NCBI RefSeq assembly: GCF_023151555.2
Contig: NZ_CP100425.1
Location: forward strand, 3,224,001 to 3,288,000
DNA from: Photobacterium sp. CCB-ST2H9
GTDB lineage: Bacteria; Pseudomonadota; Gammaproteobacteria; Enterobacterales; Vibrionaceae
Length of the DNA stretch: 64,000 nucleotides
Direction of reading: 5' to 3'
Shown here: piece after piece, positions 55,234-64,000 of the stretch
How positions within the stretch are numbered: position 1 is the stretch's first letter
How the letters are laid out: every line of letters begins with the position of its first letter
Made by a program: the position numbers and the translations under genes
Notes under the pieces: model-generated
What the model saw: the letters and a program-made list of their open reading frames with translations, nothing else
What the model was told of the DNA's origin: nothing
Database searches by the model: none

Positions 55234-55267
55234 GCTTCCCTGTTCGGCTCGGTCATCCTGGGGAAGC
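55234..55267 (-). promoter_or_regulatory. rpsF leader hairpin, candidate S6:S18 binding site
   Basis: On the minus strand GCTTCCC and GGGAAGC form a 7-bp stem enclosing ACCGAGCCGAACA, 25 bases before the rpsF ATG. Known: the S6:S18 complex represses its own operon by binding a leader hairpin that carries a CCG-containing bulge. Position and content fit that element; the exact fold was not computed. Confidence 0.65.
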
Positions 55268-55384
55268 AAGGAACTAAGGGTATAAAACCGAGAATTTAGG
55301 CGCGAGATAGTACAGAATTACACCGGCGAGCGCAACTAAAACTGTGACGGCAGACCCTCAATCAGCGATATTTTTCCATCGCAT

Positions 55385-55411
55385 AAAAAACGCCACCCGA
55401 ATGGGTGGCGT
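55385..55411 (-). terminator. Terminator of the rnr-rlmB operon
   Basis: ACGCCACCC-ATTC-GGGTGGCGT followed by TTTTTATGC on the minus strand, about 40 bases after the rlmB stop. Confidence 0.88.
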
Positions 55412-55450
55412 TTCAGTCAAACTCCAGGCAAACGCTGCGCTGCGGATTTG

Positions 55451-56188
55451 TTATCCCTGACGCTGACGCACCGCCTCAAACAGGCAAATTCCGGTCGCTA
55501 CCGAGACGTTCAGACTGGACACAGAACCGGCCATCGGGATTTTAATCAAATCGTCACAGGTCTCACGGGTCAGACGTCGCATGCCTTCCCCTTCAGCCCC
55601 CATCACAATGGCCAGCGGTCCGGTTAGTTTGCTCTGATACAGGTCATGTGTTGCTTCACCGGCAGTCCCGACAACCCAGACGCCTTTGTCCTGCAATGCG
55701 CGCAGGGTACGGGCCAGGTTCGTCACCCGGATGAGCGGCACGACTTCTGCGGCGCCGCAAGCCACTTTCGATGCTGTCGCATTCAGCTGCGCTGCGCGAT
55801 CTTTCGGTACGATCACTGCCGCCACGCCCGCTGCATCAGCATTTCGCAGACAGGCACCCAGATTGTGCGGATCGGTCACGCCATCCAGCACCAGTAACAA
55901 TGGGTTTTCCTGCCCGGCCAGAAGGTCGTCCAGATCATTTTCATTGTACTGTTTGCCCGGTTTGACCCGCGCCACAATGCCCTGATGACTGCCACCATCG
56001 GATTTGTCATCCAGTGCCTTACGACCCGCTTGCTGAATGGTCACACCCAACCGTTGCAGTTCATTCAACAGCGGCAGCAAACGCTCGTCCTGACGCCCTT
56101 TCAGCACAAAGACTTCAATGAAACGTGCCGGGTCGGAACCCAGCACTGCGCTTACGGCATGAATGCCGAAAATCATATCATTACGCAT
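55451..56188 (-). CDS. rlmB: 23S rRNA (guanosine-2'-O-)-methyltransferase RlmB
   Basis: This 245-aa SPOUT methyltransferase modifies G2251 of 23S rRNA. It has an N-terminal substrate-binding domain ([11 protein letters not shown]). The knotted SAM domain has [23 protein letters not shown] near 110, [19 protein letters not shown] near 195 and [19 protein letters not shown] near 215. Its start overlaps the rnr stop by one base (TAATG). Confidence 0.97.
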   Translation of the reverse strand: MRNDMIFGIHAVSAVLGSDPARFIEVFVLKGRQDERLLPLLNELQRLGVTIQQAGRKALDDKSDGGSHQGIVARVKPGKQYNENDLDDLLAGQENPLLLVLDGVTDPHNLGACLRNADAAGVAAVIVPKDRAAQLNATASKVACGAAEVVPLIRVTNLARTLRALQDKGVWVVGTAGEATHDLYQSKLTGPLAIVMGAEGEGMRRLTRETCDDLIKIPMAGSVSSLNVSVATGICLFEAVRQRQG

Positions 56189-58731
56189 TATTTTTTCTTC
56201 TTCGCCGCCCGTTCTTTCTTACCGGCCCGCTGCTTGCGGGCCTTGACCGATTTCTTTTTCGCTTTATCTTTTTTCTTGGCTTTTTTGCCTGGCTGACCGT
56301 CGTCACCTTCCGGCCGCGGCACCATACCTGATTTCAGTTGCTGACGCACGGATGAACGCTCTTTTTTCGATTCCGCTTTGTGCTCTGGCTGGGCTTCCCC
56401 GTTCTCGACCCGGAACACTTTCAGACTCTGACGTTGCAAGCCTTCCGCCTTACGCATCCGCTGTTGCTTATCACGGGTCTGGGCTGTTTTCCCGGGTCTG
56501 CGTACCTTACGGCCGCCACCGACCAGTTCAAAATCAATCTGGCGATCATTGAGGTTGATTGCCGCGACTTTGACCTTCACAGCATCACCGAGTCGATAAA
56601 TCTTGCCGGAAGCATCGCCAATCAGCCGCTGGCCGATCGGATCATACTGGTAGTAGTCGTTGTCCAGATTCGAGATATGTACCAGCCCGTCGATGTTCAG
56701 CTCATTGAGGCGGACAAAGAAACCAAAACCGGTGACATTAGCAATCACACCGTCAAACTCATCTCCGACGTGGTCCTGCATGTATTCACACTTGAGCCAG
56801 TCCGCCACATCACGGGTCGCATCATCAGCACGGCGCTCAGTCATCGAACACTGTTCGCCCAGCACATCCATATCGTCGAAGGAATAGTGGTAGCCACCCG
56901 TTGGTGTCCAGCGATCAGTGTTCGTGCCGTTTTCTTTCGCAATCAGATACTTGAGTGCGCGGTGCAATGCCAGATCCGGATAACGGCGGATCGGCGAAGT
57001 AAAATGCGCGTACGAATTCAGGGCCAGACCAAAATGACCAATGTTATCCGCCTGATAAACAGCCTGCTTCATGGAACGCAGCAGCATGGTCTGAATCAGT
57101 TCTTTATCCGGACGATTCTGGATCGCCGCAGCCAGATGCGCGTAGTCGCTCGGCGCAGGTTCCAGCCCGCCGGTCAGGTTCAGACCCAGCTCACCCAGGA
57201 AATCCCGGAAACCGGTCAGACGCTCTTCACCCGGGGTGTCATGCACCCGGTACAAGGCCGGCTCTTTGGCTTTTTCCACCAGCTTGGCTGATGCGACGTT
57301 CGCCATGATCATACATTCTTCGATGATCTTATGGGCGTCGTTGCGCTCTGCGGGCACAATGCGGTCGATCTTCCGGTCAGCATTGAAGATGAACTGGGTT
57401 TCCACCGTTTCAAACTCAATGGCACCCCGCTCTTCCCGGGCCTGCTTCAGCACCTTGTACATTTGGTACAGCTCTTCCAGGTGCGGAACCAGTGGCGCAT
57501 AACGCTCTCGCAGGGGCTCATCCCCTTCCAGCATCTTGCTGACTTTGGTGTACGTCAGACGGGCATGAGAATTCATGACCGCTTCATAGTGTTTATAGCC
57601 CGACAGCTTACCCGCTGCAGAGATGGTCATTTCACAGACCATGCACAGACGATCGACCTGCGGGTTCAGCGAGCACAGTCCGTTCGACAGTACTTCAGGC
57701 AGCATCGGAATCACCTGAGACGGGAAATAAACCGAGTTACCGCGCTGGATCGCTTCTTTGTCTAACGCTGAATCTGGACGTACGTAATAACTGACGTCGG
57801 CAATGGCAACCCACAGGCGCCAGCCGCCAGACTTTTTCTTCTCACAGTAAACGGCGTCATCAAAGTCGCGGGCATCTTCACCGTCAATCGTGACCAATGG
57901 CAGTTCTCGCAGATCAACCCGGCCTTTTTTGGCTTCTTCCGGGACTTCTTCCGAAAGGTGAGCGACCTGTTTCTCGACCTCTGCTGGCCACACATGCGGA
58001 ATGTCATAAGTGCGCAGTGCAATTTCGATTTCCATGCCCGGCGCCATATTTTCGCCCAGCACTTCGACCACTTTACCCACAGCGTTGTACTGACGCGTGG
58101 CACGCTGGGTGATCTCGACCACCACCACATTCCCCATCCGGGCACCCAGACGGGCATCCTGCGGAATCACGATATCCTGTGCGATACGTGAATCATCCGG
58201 CACGACAAACCCCATGCCGTCTTCAATAAAATAGCGGCCGACGATCTGACCGCTGTATTCCTGCAGCACGCGTACAATCCGCCCTTCACGGCGGCCGCGC
58301 TTATCGACTCCGGCAACCTGAACCAGCACATAGTCACCGTGGATCACGCCACGCATCTGGTGGGCTGGCAACAGCAGGTCATCCTGGCGGGCAGTACCGC
58401 TGCCTTCCGGACGCAGGAAACCAAAGCCGTCTTTGTGACCAATCACATGGCCTTTGATCAGATCCAGCCGCTCCGGCAGGGCATAACACTGACGGCGGGT
58501 ATACACCAGCTGGCCATCGCGTTCCATCGCCCGTAAACGCCGACGCAGGCCTTCATACTGGTCTTCACCTGCCAGCTGCAGTGCTGTAAACAGCTGATCA
58601 CGGTTGACCGGGGTGCTGAAGCCACGGATGACTTCTAAAATCAGTTCACGGCTGGGGATGGGATTTTCGTAATTTTGAGCTTCCCGCTCGCGGAAAGGAT
58701 CGACAGGTAAATCAGTTGTACCTTTGGACAT
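56188..58731 (-). CDS. rnr: Ribonuclease R
   Basis: 847 aa from the ATG at 58731 ([13 protein letters not shown]). A 3'-5' exoribonuclease that degrades structured RNA and acts in trans-translation quality control. Cold-shock domains occupy about 65-240. The RNB catalytic domain has [18 protein letters not shown] near 270, with the metal-binding aspartates, and [15 protein letters not shown] near 560. The S1 domain lies about 645-725, and a Lys/Arg-rich tail ([14 protein letters not shown]) of more than 80 residues is typical of RNase R. Confidence 0.98.
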   Translation of the reverse strand: MSKGTTDLPVDPFREREAQNYENPIPSRELILEVIRGFSTPVNRDQLFTALQLAGEDQYEGLRRRLRAMERDGQLVYTRRQCYALPERLDLIKGHVIGHKDGFGFLRPEGSGTARQDDLLLPAHQMRGVIHGDYVLVQVAGVDKRGRREGRIVRVLQEYSGQIVGRYFIEDGMGFVVPDDSRIAQDIVIPQDARLGARMGNVVVVEITQRATRQYNAVGKVVEVLGENMAPGMEIEIALRTYDIPHVWPAEVEKQVAHLSEEVPEEAKKGRVDLRELPLVTIDGEDARDFDDAVYCEKKKSGGWRLWVAIADVSYYVRPDSALDKEAIQRGNSVYFPSQVIPMLPEVLSNGLCSLNPQVDRLCMVCEMTISAAGKLSGYKHYEAVMNSHARLTYTKVSKMLEGDEPLRERYAPLVPHLEELYQMYKVLKQAREERGAIEFETVETQFIFNADRKIDRIVPAERNDAHKIIEECMIMANVASAKLVEKAKEPALYRVHDTPGEERLTGFRDFLGELGLNLTGGLEPAPSDYAHLAAAIQNRPDKELIQTMLLRSMKQAVYQADNIGHFGLALNSYAHFTSPIRRYPDLALHRALKYLIAKENGTNTDRWTPTGGYHYSFDDMDVLGEQCSMTERRADDATRDVADWLKCEYMQDHVGDEFDGVIANVTGFGFFVRLNELNIDGLVHISNLDNDYYQYDPIGQRLIGDASGKIYRLGDAVKVKVAAINLNDRQIDFELVGGGRKVRRPGKTAQTRDKQQRMRKAEGLQRQSLKVFRVENGEAQPEHKAESKKERSSVRQQLKSGMVPRPEGDDGQPGKKAKKKDKAKKKSVKARKQRAGKKERAAKKKK

Positions 58732-58989
58732 AAAATAATCCGTATTGGCAGCTAATGAACCTAAGTATATAACTGCCATCAAAAATTAGTGGGGAGCAGG
58801 TCAAGTTCCGCTCCAATCAATGAAAACTATCAGTGCGTGTAAATCTGTCGCTTGCACGCTTTTTCTGTATAGCTGCCTGACACTGGGCAACGTTGGCTAC
58901 GCGACAAAACAGATGCCGCTCAGATCACATTCTAAGCGCTCACTGCCTGAAAAGATACCGCGGCCCAAAAATCGCCGCGATCATGGGGA
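58732..58989. other. Gap between rnr and motX
   Basis: About 260 bases holding the rnr promoter. A plus-strand frame from 58820 has a signal-like start but overlaps the motX 3' end and lacks a ribosome-binding site, so it is not called. Confidence 0.4.
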
Positions 58990-59616
58990 TTACCAGAAGT
59001 TCTCGCGACGTTTGGCGCGGGCAACCACATTGGACGGCATACGCTGTTCTAAGTCGTAGCGTAATTTGGTGATCTTACGATGTGTATGGCGATCTGCCGT
59101 TGCAGACTGATACAGCCAGCGATAGGCATCTTCATAATCCAGCGGGCTGCCGTAATCCTGGAGCAGTAACTCGGCCAGCTCGATACGTGCGGCCAGATTT
59201 CCCATGGCCGCGGCTTCACGCAAATACGGAACAGCACGCTCTCTGTCCTGCTGCACCAGAGTGCCTTTAGCATAGTAACGGCCAAGCTGTTCCAGTGCCG
59301 ACGGTAACCCTTGCCGGGCCGCCGATTCCATATAATACAGCCCCTGCTCAACGTCGCGTTTGACGCACACGCCCCAGGCCAGCATATCACCGTAGAGAAA
59401 CTGGTAAGCAGGTGACTCCACTCGCTCCGCACGGGCTTCAATATCCTGCACCAACTGGCAGTCATCGGCTTTCACGCGCTGCAACTGCTGGTTGTCGTCA
59501 AACAGATGGATCAGCTCCGCCTCTGAATACAGAGGAACAGCATCACCAACATCTGTAATGGCGCTCACTGGCAAAGACACCAGCAGGGCTGAAAATACGG
59601 TTGCACGCAGAACCAT
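58990..59616 (-). CDS. motX: Sodium-type flagellar motor protein MotX
   Basis: 208 aa from the ATG at 59616, which begins a signal peptide (MVLRATVFSALLVSLPVSA) cut before ITDVG. The mature protein has Sel1-like repeats (AYQFLYGDMLAWGVCVKRDVEQGLYYME, SALEQLGRYYAKGTLV, AARIELAELLLQDYG). MotX with MotY forms the T ring that holds PomAB stators in sodium-driven polar flagella. Position next to purA matches Vibrio. Not in a flagellar operon. Confidence 0.92.
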   Translation of the reverse strand: MVLRATVFSALLVSLPVSAITDVGDAVPLYSEAELIHLFDDNQQLQRVKADDCQLVQDIEARAERVESPAYQFLYGDMLAWGVCVKRDVEQGLYYMESAARQGLPSALEQLGRYYAKGTLVQQDRERAVPYLREAAAMGNLAARIELAELLLQDYGSPLDYEDAYRWLYQSATADRHTHRKITKLRYDLEQRMPSNVVARAKRRENFW

Positions 59617-59750
59617 TCCGCTCTCTCTTTTGATCGACACTTCATACAACTAAGCTGGTTTCACCTGATTCGGGTTCAGACGGAAACACAGCGTATGAAG
59701 TCTATCGGCAGTCATGTCTCAGACTTTAGCCAAAATTACAGAAAGCGAAA

Positions 59751-59780
59751 AACAAAAAGCCAACCTGACGGCTGGCTTTT
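59751..59780 (-). terminator. Terminator of purA
   Basis: On the minus strand AAAGCCAGCC-GTCA-GGTTGGCTTT (one non-Watson-Crick pair) is followed by TTGTTTTTCG. Confidence 0.8.
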
Positions 59781-59806
59781 AATCATCGATTCAGTTTACC
59801 GGGCAA

Positions 59807-61111
<1,305 letters not shown>

Positions 61112-61227
61112 TCATCTATCAGTTGTTAAAAATGGATTCTAGCACCTTCCAAAATTGCTTGCAGTCATTTTTTGACCATGAGCCAGAAATTCCTAAGGCG
61201 GGCTTCACGATTAGCTCAGGCTGAGAT

Positions 61228-61422
61228 TTACAGCCGGGTAAACATGATATATGCAATGACAGCACCGGCGACAACCAGACAACCGCCAATCCGGCGTAAA
61301 GTCGGATCATCCTGACGGCTGAGCTGACTGACCATCTCCCGCCAGCCTCTGGGTGCCAGCAACGGCCCCAGTCCCTCTAAAATCAAGACCAATCCGACGG
61401 CCAGCCAAAATACTTGGCTCAT
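61228..61422 (-). CDS. yjeT: DUF2065 membrane protein (YjeT)
   Basis: 64 aa with two membrane helices (FWLAVGLVLILEGLGPLLAP, then IGGCLVVAGAVIAYIMF) and the conserved PRGWREMVSQLSRQDDPTLRRIG loop between them. Function unknown; found between hflC and purA in many gamma-proteobacteria. AAGGAGA precedes the ATG. Confidence 0.93.
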   Translation of the reverse strand: MSQVFWLAVGLVLILEGLGPLLAPRGWREMVSQLSRQDDPTLRRIGGCLVVAGAVIAYIMFTRL

Positions 61423-61472
61423 TCTGTATCTCCTTTTGCATCAGATACCTGCCTCCCGGGAGACAGGCAAAA

Positions 61473-61500
61473 AAAAGACAAGGCAATTGCCTTGTCTTTT
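61473..61500 (-). terminator. Terminator of hflKC
   Basis: A perfect palindrome with 14-base arms (AAAAGACAAGGCAA) flanked by A/T runs on both sides, 18 bases after the hflC stop. A second smaller hairpin, CTGCCTCC-CGGGAGACAG-like, lies just beyond it. Confidence 0.8.
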
Positions 61501-61518
61501 TGTCAGCGCCGAACGGAC

Positions 61519-62520
61519 TTAGTTCAGGCTGTTCGATTCCTTCATGTACTTGAAGAATTCACTGTTCGGATCCACGACCAGAATATCCTGCTTAGAGCTG
61601 AAGCTGTTTTCATAGGCTTTCAAAGAACGCAGGAAGTTATAGAACTCTGGATCTTTGTTGAAAGCCGTCGCATAAATGTCTGCAGCTTTCGCATCCGCAT
61701 TACCGCGTTGGATACGGGCAACACGCTCTGCATCAGAGATGATCTTCGCCACTTCCAGCTCAGACTGAGCTCGAATCACTTCAGCTTTCTCACGGCCCTG
61801 AGAACGGTGCTTACGGGCTACCGATTCACGCTCGGCACGCATCCGGCGATAAATCGATTCACTGATCTCATCCGGCAGGTTGATCTTCTTCATTCGGAAA
61901 TCGACCACTTCAATCCCCAGGTCACGGGCACTGATCTGTGTTTCCGCCAGAACGTCTGCCATGATCTTGTCACGCTGACCTTCCAGTTCTTTCTTCGGAG
62001 CGACTTCTTCGACGATTTCCGAAGCGATGGCAACACTTTTATCTTCGTCAGGCACTGCACCTTCATCAACATTGTTGCCGCGATCCGGACCAGATACGAT
62101 CTGCTTGATCTCTTTCGAACCGATCTGGGCACGCAGGCTATCCACCACCTTACGCTTCAGCAGGCCTTCAGCCGTCGAAGTATTGCCGCCGCCGGTTGCC
62201 AGATAGTACTGACCGAAATCCTTGATACGCCACTTCACGTAGCTGTCGATGATCACGTCTTTTTTCTCAGATGTGACAAAACGGTCAGCCTGATCGTCCA
62301 TCGTCTGGATACGGGAATCCAGCGTACGCACACGGTCAAATACCGGCACTTTAAAGTGCAGGCCCGGTTCATACACCAATGCCATATTGGTTGTGTCATC
62401 TTTAATGATTCGGCCAAAGCGAACCACGATTCCACGCTCGCCTTCTTTCACCACGAAGACGGACATCAACACCACAGCGATGAGAATGACCACGAGCGGG
62501 ATAATTAACTTACGCATCAT
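61519..62520 (-). CDS. hflC: FtsH protease modulator HflC
   Basis: This 333-aa SPFH/prohibitin-family protein has an N-terminal membrane anchor (LIIPLVVILIAVVLMSVFVV) and a large periplasmic part. With HflK it forms a cage around the FtsH protease and restrains degradation of membrane proteins. Segments such as VVKEGERGIVVRFGRI, ARDLGIEVVDFRMKKINLPDEI and AERVARIQRGNADAKA are typical. Its start overlaps the hflK stop (TAATG). Confidence 0.97.
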   Translation of the reverse strand: MMRKLIIPLVVILIAVVLMSVFVVKEGERGIVVRFGRIIKDDTTNMALVYEPGLHFKVPVFDRVRTLDSRIQTMDDQADRFVTSEKKDVIIDSYVKWRIKDFGQYYLATGGGNTSTAEGLLKRKVVDSLRAQIGSKEIKQIVSGPDRGNNVDEGAVPDEDKSVAIASEIVEEVAPKKELEGQRDKIMADVLAETQISARDLGIEVVDFRMKKINLPDEISESIYRRMRAERESVARKHRSQGREKAEVIRAQSELEVAKIISDAERVARIQRGNADAKAADIYATAFNKDPEFYNFLRSLKAYENSFSSKQDILVVDPNSEFFKYMKESNSLN

Positions 62521-63674
62521 TAATATCTCCCCTGACGACCAGTGTCAGCACGCGGTGCCGAGGAAGAGGAAGACGTATCTTCAGACTTCTCCAGCTCAAT
62601 GCCGTAGGTACTGGATGGGCTGGCCTGCTTCTTCGTCTGCTCTGTCTGATTCATCAGCTTATCCAGAGGCAGATACAGCAGATTGCTGCCCGACTTCGAA
62701 TCCACCATGACTTTACTGGTGTTCCCATAAACACGTTCCATGGTTTCCAGATACAGGCGGTTTCGGGTCACTTCTTTCGCAGCATGATACTCAGGTAACA
62801 GTTTCTCAAACTGAGCAACTTCACCCAACGCACCATTGACCACTCGCTCCGTGTAACCTTCAGCTTCTTTCTTCAGTCGCTCAGCACGACCTGTTGCTTT
62901 CGGCAGAATGTCGTTGCTGTAAGCTTCCGCTTCACGAACAAAACGCTCTTCATCCTCACGCGCTGCAATTGCATCATCGAAAGCATCTTTCACTGCTTCC
63001 GGCGGACGCGCAGACTGGAAGTTCACATCCACAACCAGGATACCCATATCGTACGTTTCGATAATTTTATCGATGTCCGTCTGGGTATTCGCACGAATTG
63101 TCTGACGGCCACGCGTCAGGGCTTCGTCCATGGTGGAGTCACCAATGACCGCACGCAGCGCTGAATCCGTCGCCTGACGCAGGCTGTCGTCTGCATTGGT
63201 CACGCTGAACAGGTATTTCTGTGCATCAGACACTTTGTACTGAACTTCCATTTCAACTTTCAGTACGTTTTCATCTTTCGTCAGCATCAGTCCGGAGCTG
63301 CGCAGAGAACGAATTGCCTGCACATTGACCAGCTCAACATCATCAATGAAGGTTGGTTTCCAGTTCAGACCCGGATCAACCATTTCATAGAATTTACCGA
63401 ACCGCAGTACCACACCACGCTCGGCTTCGCCGACGGTGTAGAAACCGGAAAAACCCCAAATCGCAGCAGCGATAACAGCAATCACCCCAAGACCGGCAGC
63501 ACCACCGCCACTTGAAGGTCCACGCTTATTCCCAAAAATACCACCAAACTTACGACTCAGTTTTGCAAACACTTCATCGAGATCAGGCGGCCCTTGATCA
63601 CGGCCACCACGATTCTTGTTCCCCCAAGGGTCCTGATCGCGGCCACCGTTGTTTCCAGGCTCATTCCACGCCAT
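62520..63674 (-). CDS. hflK: FtsH protease modulator HflK
   Basis: This 384-aa partner of HflC starts with a Gly/Asn/Asp-rich cytoplasmic segment (MAWNEPGNNGGRDQDPWG). A membrane helix lies near residues 62-80, followed by the SPFH domain (GLNWKPTFIDDVELVNVQ, VLVVDVNFQSARPPEAVKDAFDDA) and a coiled-coil region. The C-terminus is Ser-rich and low complexity. Upstream is hflX. Confidence 0.97.
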   Translation of the reverse strand: MAWNEPGNNGGRDQDPWGNKNRGGRDQGPPDLDEVFAKLSRKFGGIFGNKRGPSSGGGAAGLGVIAVIAAAIWGFSGFYTVGEAERGVVLRFGKFYEMVDPGLNWKPTFIDDVELVNVQAIRSLRSSGLMLTKDENVLKVEMEVQYKVSDAQKYLFSVTNADDSLRQATDSALRAVIGDSTMDEALTRGRQTIRANTQTDIDKIIETYDMGILVVDVNFQSARPPEAVKDAFDDAIAAREDEERFVREAEAYSNDILPKATGRAERLKKEAEGYTERVVNGALGEVAQFEKLLPEYHAAKEVTRNRLYLETMERVYGNTSKVMVDSKSGSNLLYLPLDKLMNQTEQTKKQASPSSTYGIELEKSEDTSSSSSAPRADTGRQGRY

Positions 63675-63729
63675 TATAGAACTCCATCAATATGATATGA
63701 CGACAGTTTTTTATTACTCTAGCAGTCCA

Positions 63730-64000
63730 TCAGGCAAGGATAAAGTCATCCAGCCCCTGCTCTTCTCTTTTTTGCAGCCGTGCCCAGTCCGTCATGGGCA
63801 GGCGGACATCCAGCAACAGGCTGCCATCTTGCTCATACTCTTCCCGGACAATAGCCCCCAGCTGATAGAACTTGCTGCGGATACGCCCAATGACTGCAGG
63901 CGGCAAGCGCAAGGTATGCGTCACCATAGTGCCCGCAAGGCGTTCTGTCAGTGCGGTGAAGAGAAAATCAATCCCCAGCCCGTCCCGGGCAGACACCCAG
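63730..64000 (-). CDS. hflX: GTPase HflX, C-terminal fragment (cut by right edge)
   Basis: Ninety codons of the 3' end are visible, reading WVSARDGLGIDFLFTALTE, the G5-type SAR motif of HflX GTP-binding domains, then the family's C-terminal domain ending LQKREEQGLDDFIL. HflX splits stalled or stressed ribosomes. The gene continues beyond base 64000. Lies 55 bases upstream of hflK in the same orientation. Confidence 0.92.
   Translation of the reverse strand, partial: WVSARDGLGIDFLFTALTERLAGTMVTHTLRLPPAVIGRIRSKFYQLGAIVREEYEQDGSLLLDVRLPMTDWARLQKREEQGLDDFILA

Noticed and set aside
58820..59059. 79-codon plus-strand frame with a signal-like start
   Set aside because: Overlaps the motX 3' end antisense, lacks a ribosome-binding site, and has a basic tail resembling antisense coding sequence.

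Overview
The window is a chromosomal segment of a gamma-proteobacterium, most likely Vibrionaceae (Photobacterium or a relative). The housekeeping right half carries hflX-hflK-hflC, a DUF2065 gene, purA, motX (sodium-driven polar flagellum), rnr-rlmB, rpsF-priB-rpsR-rplI, dnaB-alr and pgi in Vibrio-like order. Zur, a CheX-type protein and a CspA-family protein fit the same group. The genus is inferred from gene order and protein resemblance only.

Layout. (1) 1-17,187: a type VI secretion (T6SS) locus. A minus-strand operon runs tssA-hcp-tssB-tssC-a second tssC-like gene-tssE-tssF-tssG-tssH. It is followed by an ATP-grasp (D-Ala-D-Ala ligase-like) gene and a membrane protein cut by the left edge. 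A divergent plus-strand operon carries vgrG, a DUF6931-like gene and a PAAR gene. The two operons are separated by about 970 AT-rich bases with a sigma-54-type promoter facing tssA. The baseplate and membrane-complex genes tssJ, tssK, tssL and tssM are not in the window. (2) 17,251-23,789: an accessory stretch with a HAAAP permease/MBL-fold pair and two tRNA-like genes flanking an unrecognised 305-aa protein. It also holds a lipoprotein and a four-gene minus-strand cluster of three small proteins plus yqfB. (3) 24,076-38,136: a seven-gene plus-strand operon related to the E. coli molR/yehI-yehL-yehM-yehP-yehQ locus. It encodes two tandem DUF4132 giants, a MoxR-type AAA+ ATPase, a DUF5682 protein, a VWA (MIDAS) protein, a double-SWIM zinc-finger protein and a small unknown protein. 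(4) 38,213-43,000: an exported subtilisin, a YpfJ-type metallopeptidase, zur, cheX and a cold-shock gene. (5) 43,072-50,000: pgi, then an insert with an EVE protein, a VOC protein, a YafY-type regulator broken by an in-frame amber codon, yjbQ, and a divergent GNAT/C39-peptidase and RimK-like ATP-grasp pair. (6) 50,134-64,000: conserved core genes from alr to hflX.

The most unusual element is the pair of 97-nt tRNA-like genes at 19,588 and 21,051. Both have complete serine-type features: 7-bp acceptor stem, encoded CCA, G discriminator, long variable arm and canonical T arm. Both have an anticodon arm of 23 nt instead of 17. In copy B it folds as an 8-bp stem with a canonical 7-nt loop and a UCA anticodon. 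They bracket a gene of unknown function and share promoter-like sequence at identical spacing. The yeh-like operon, with its tightly overlapping gene order, is the second candidate for a poorly described system.
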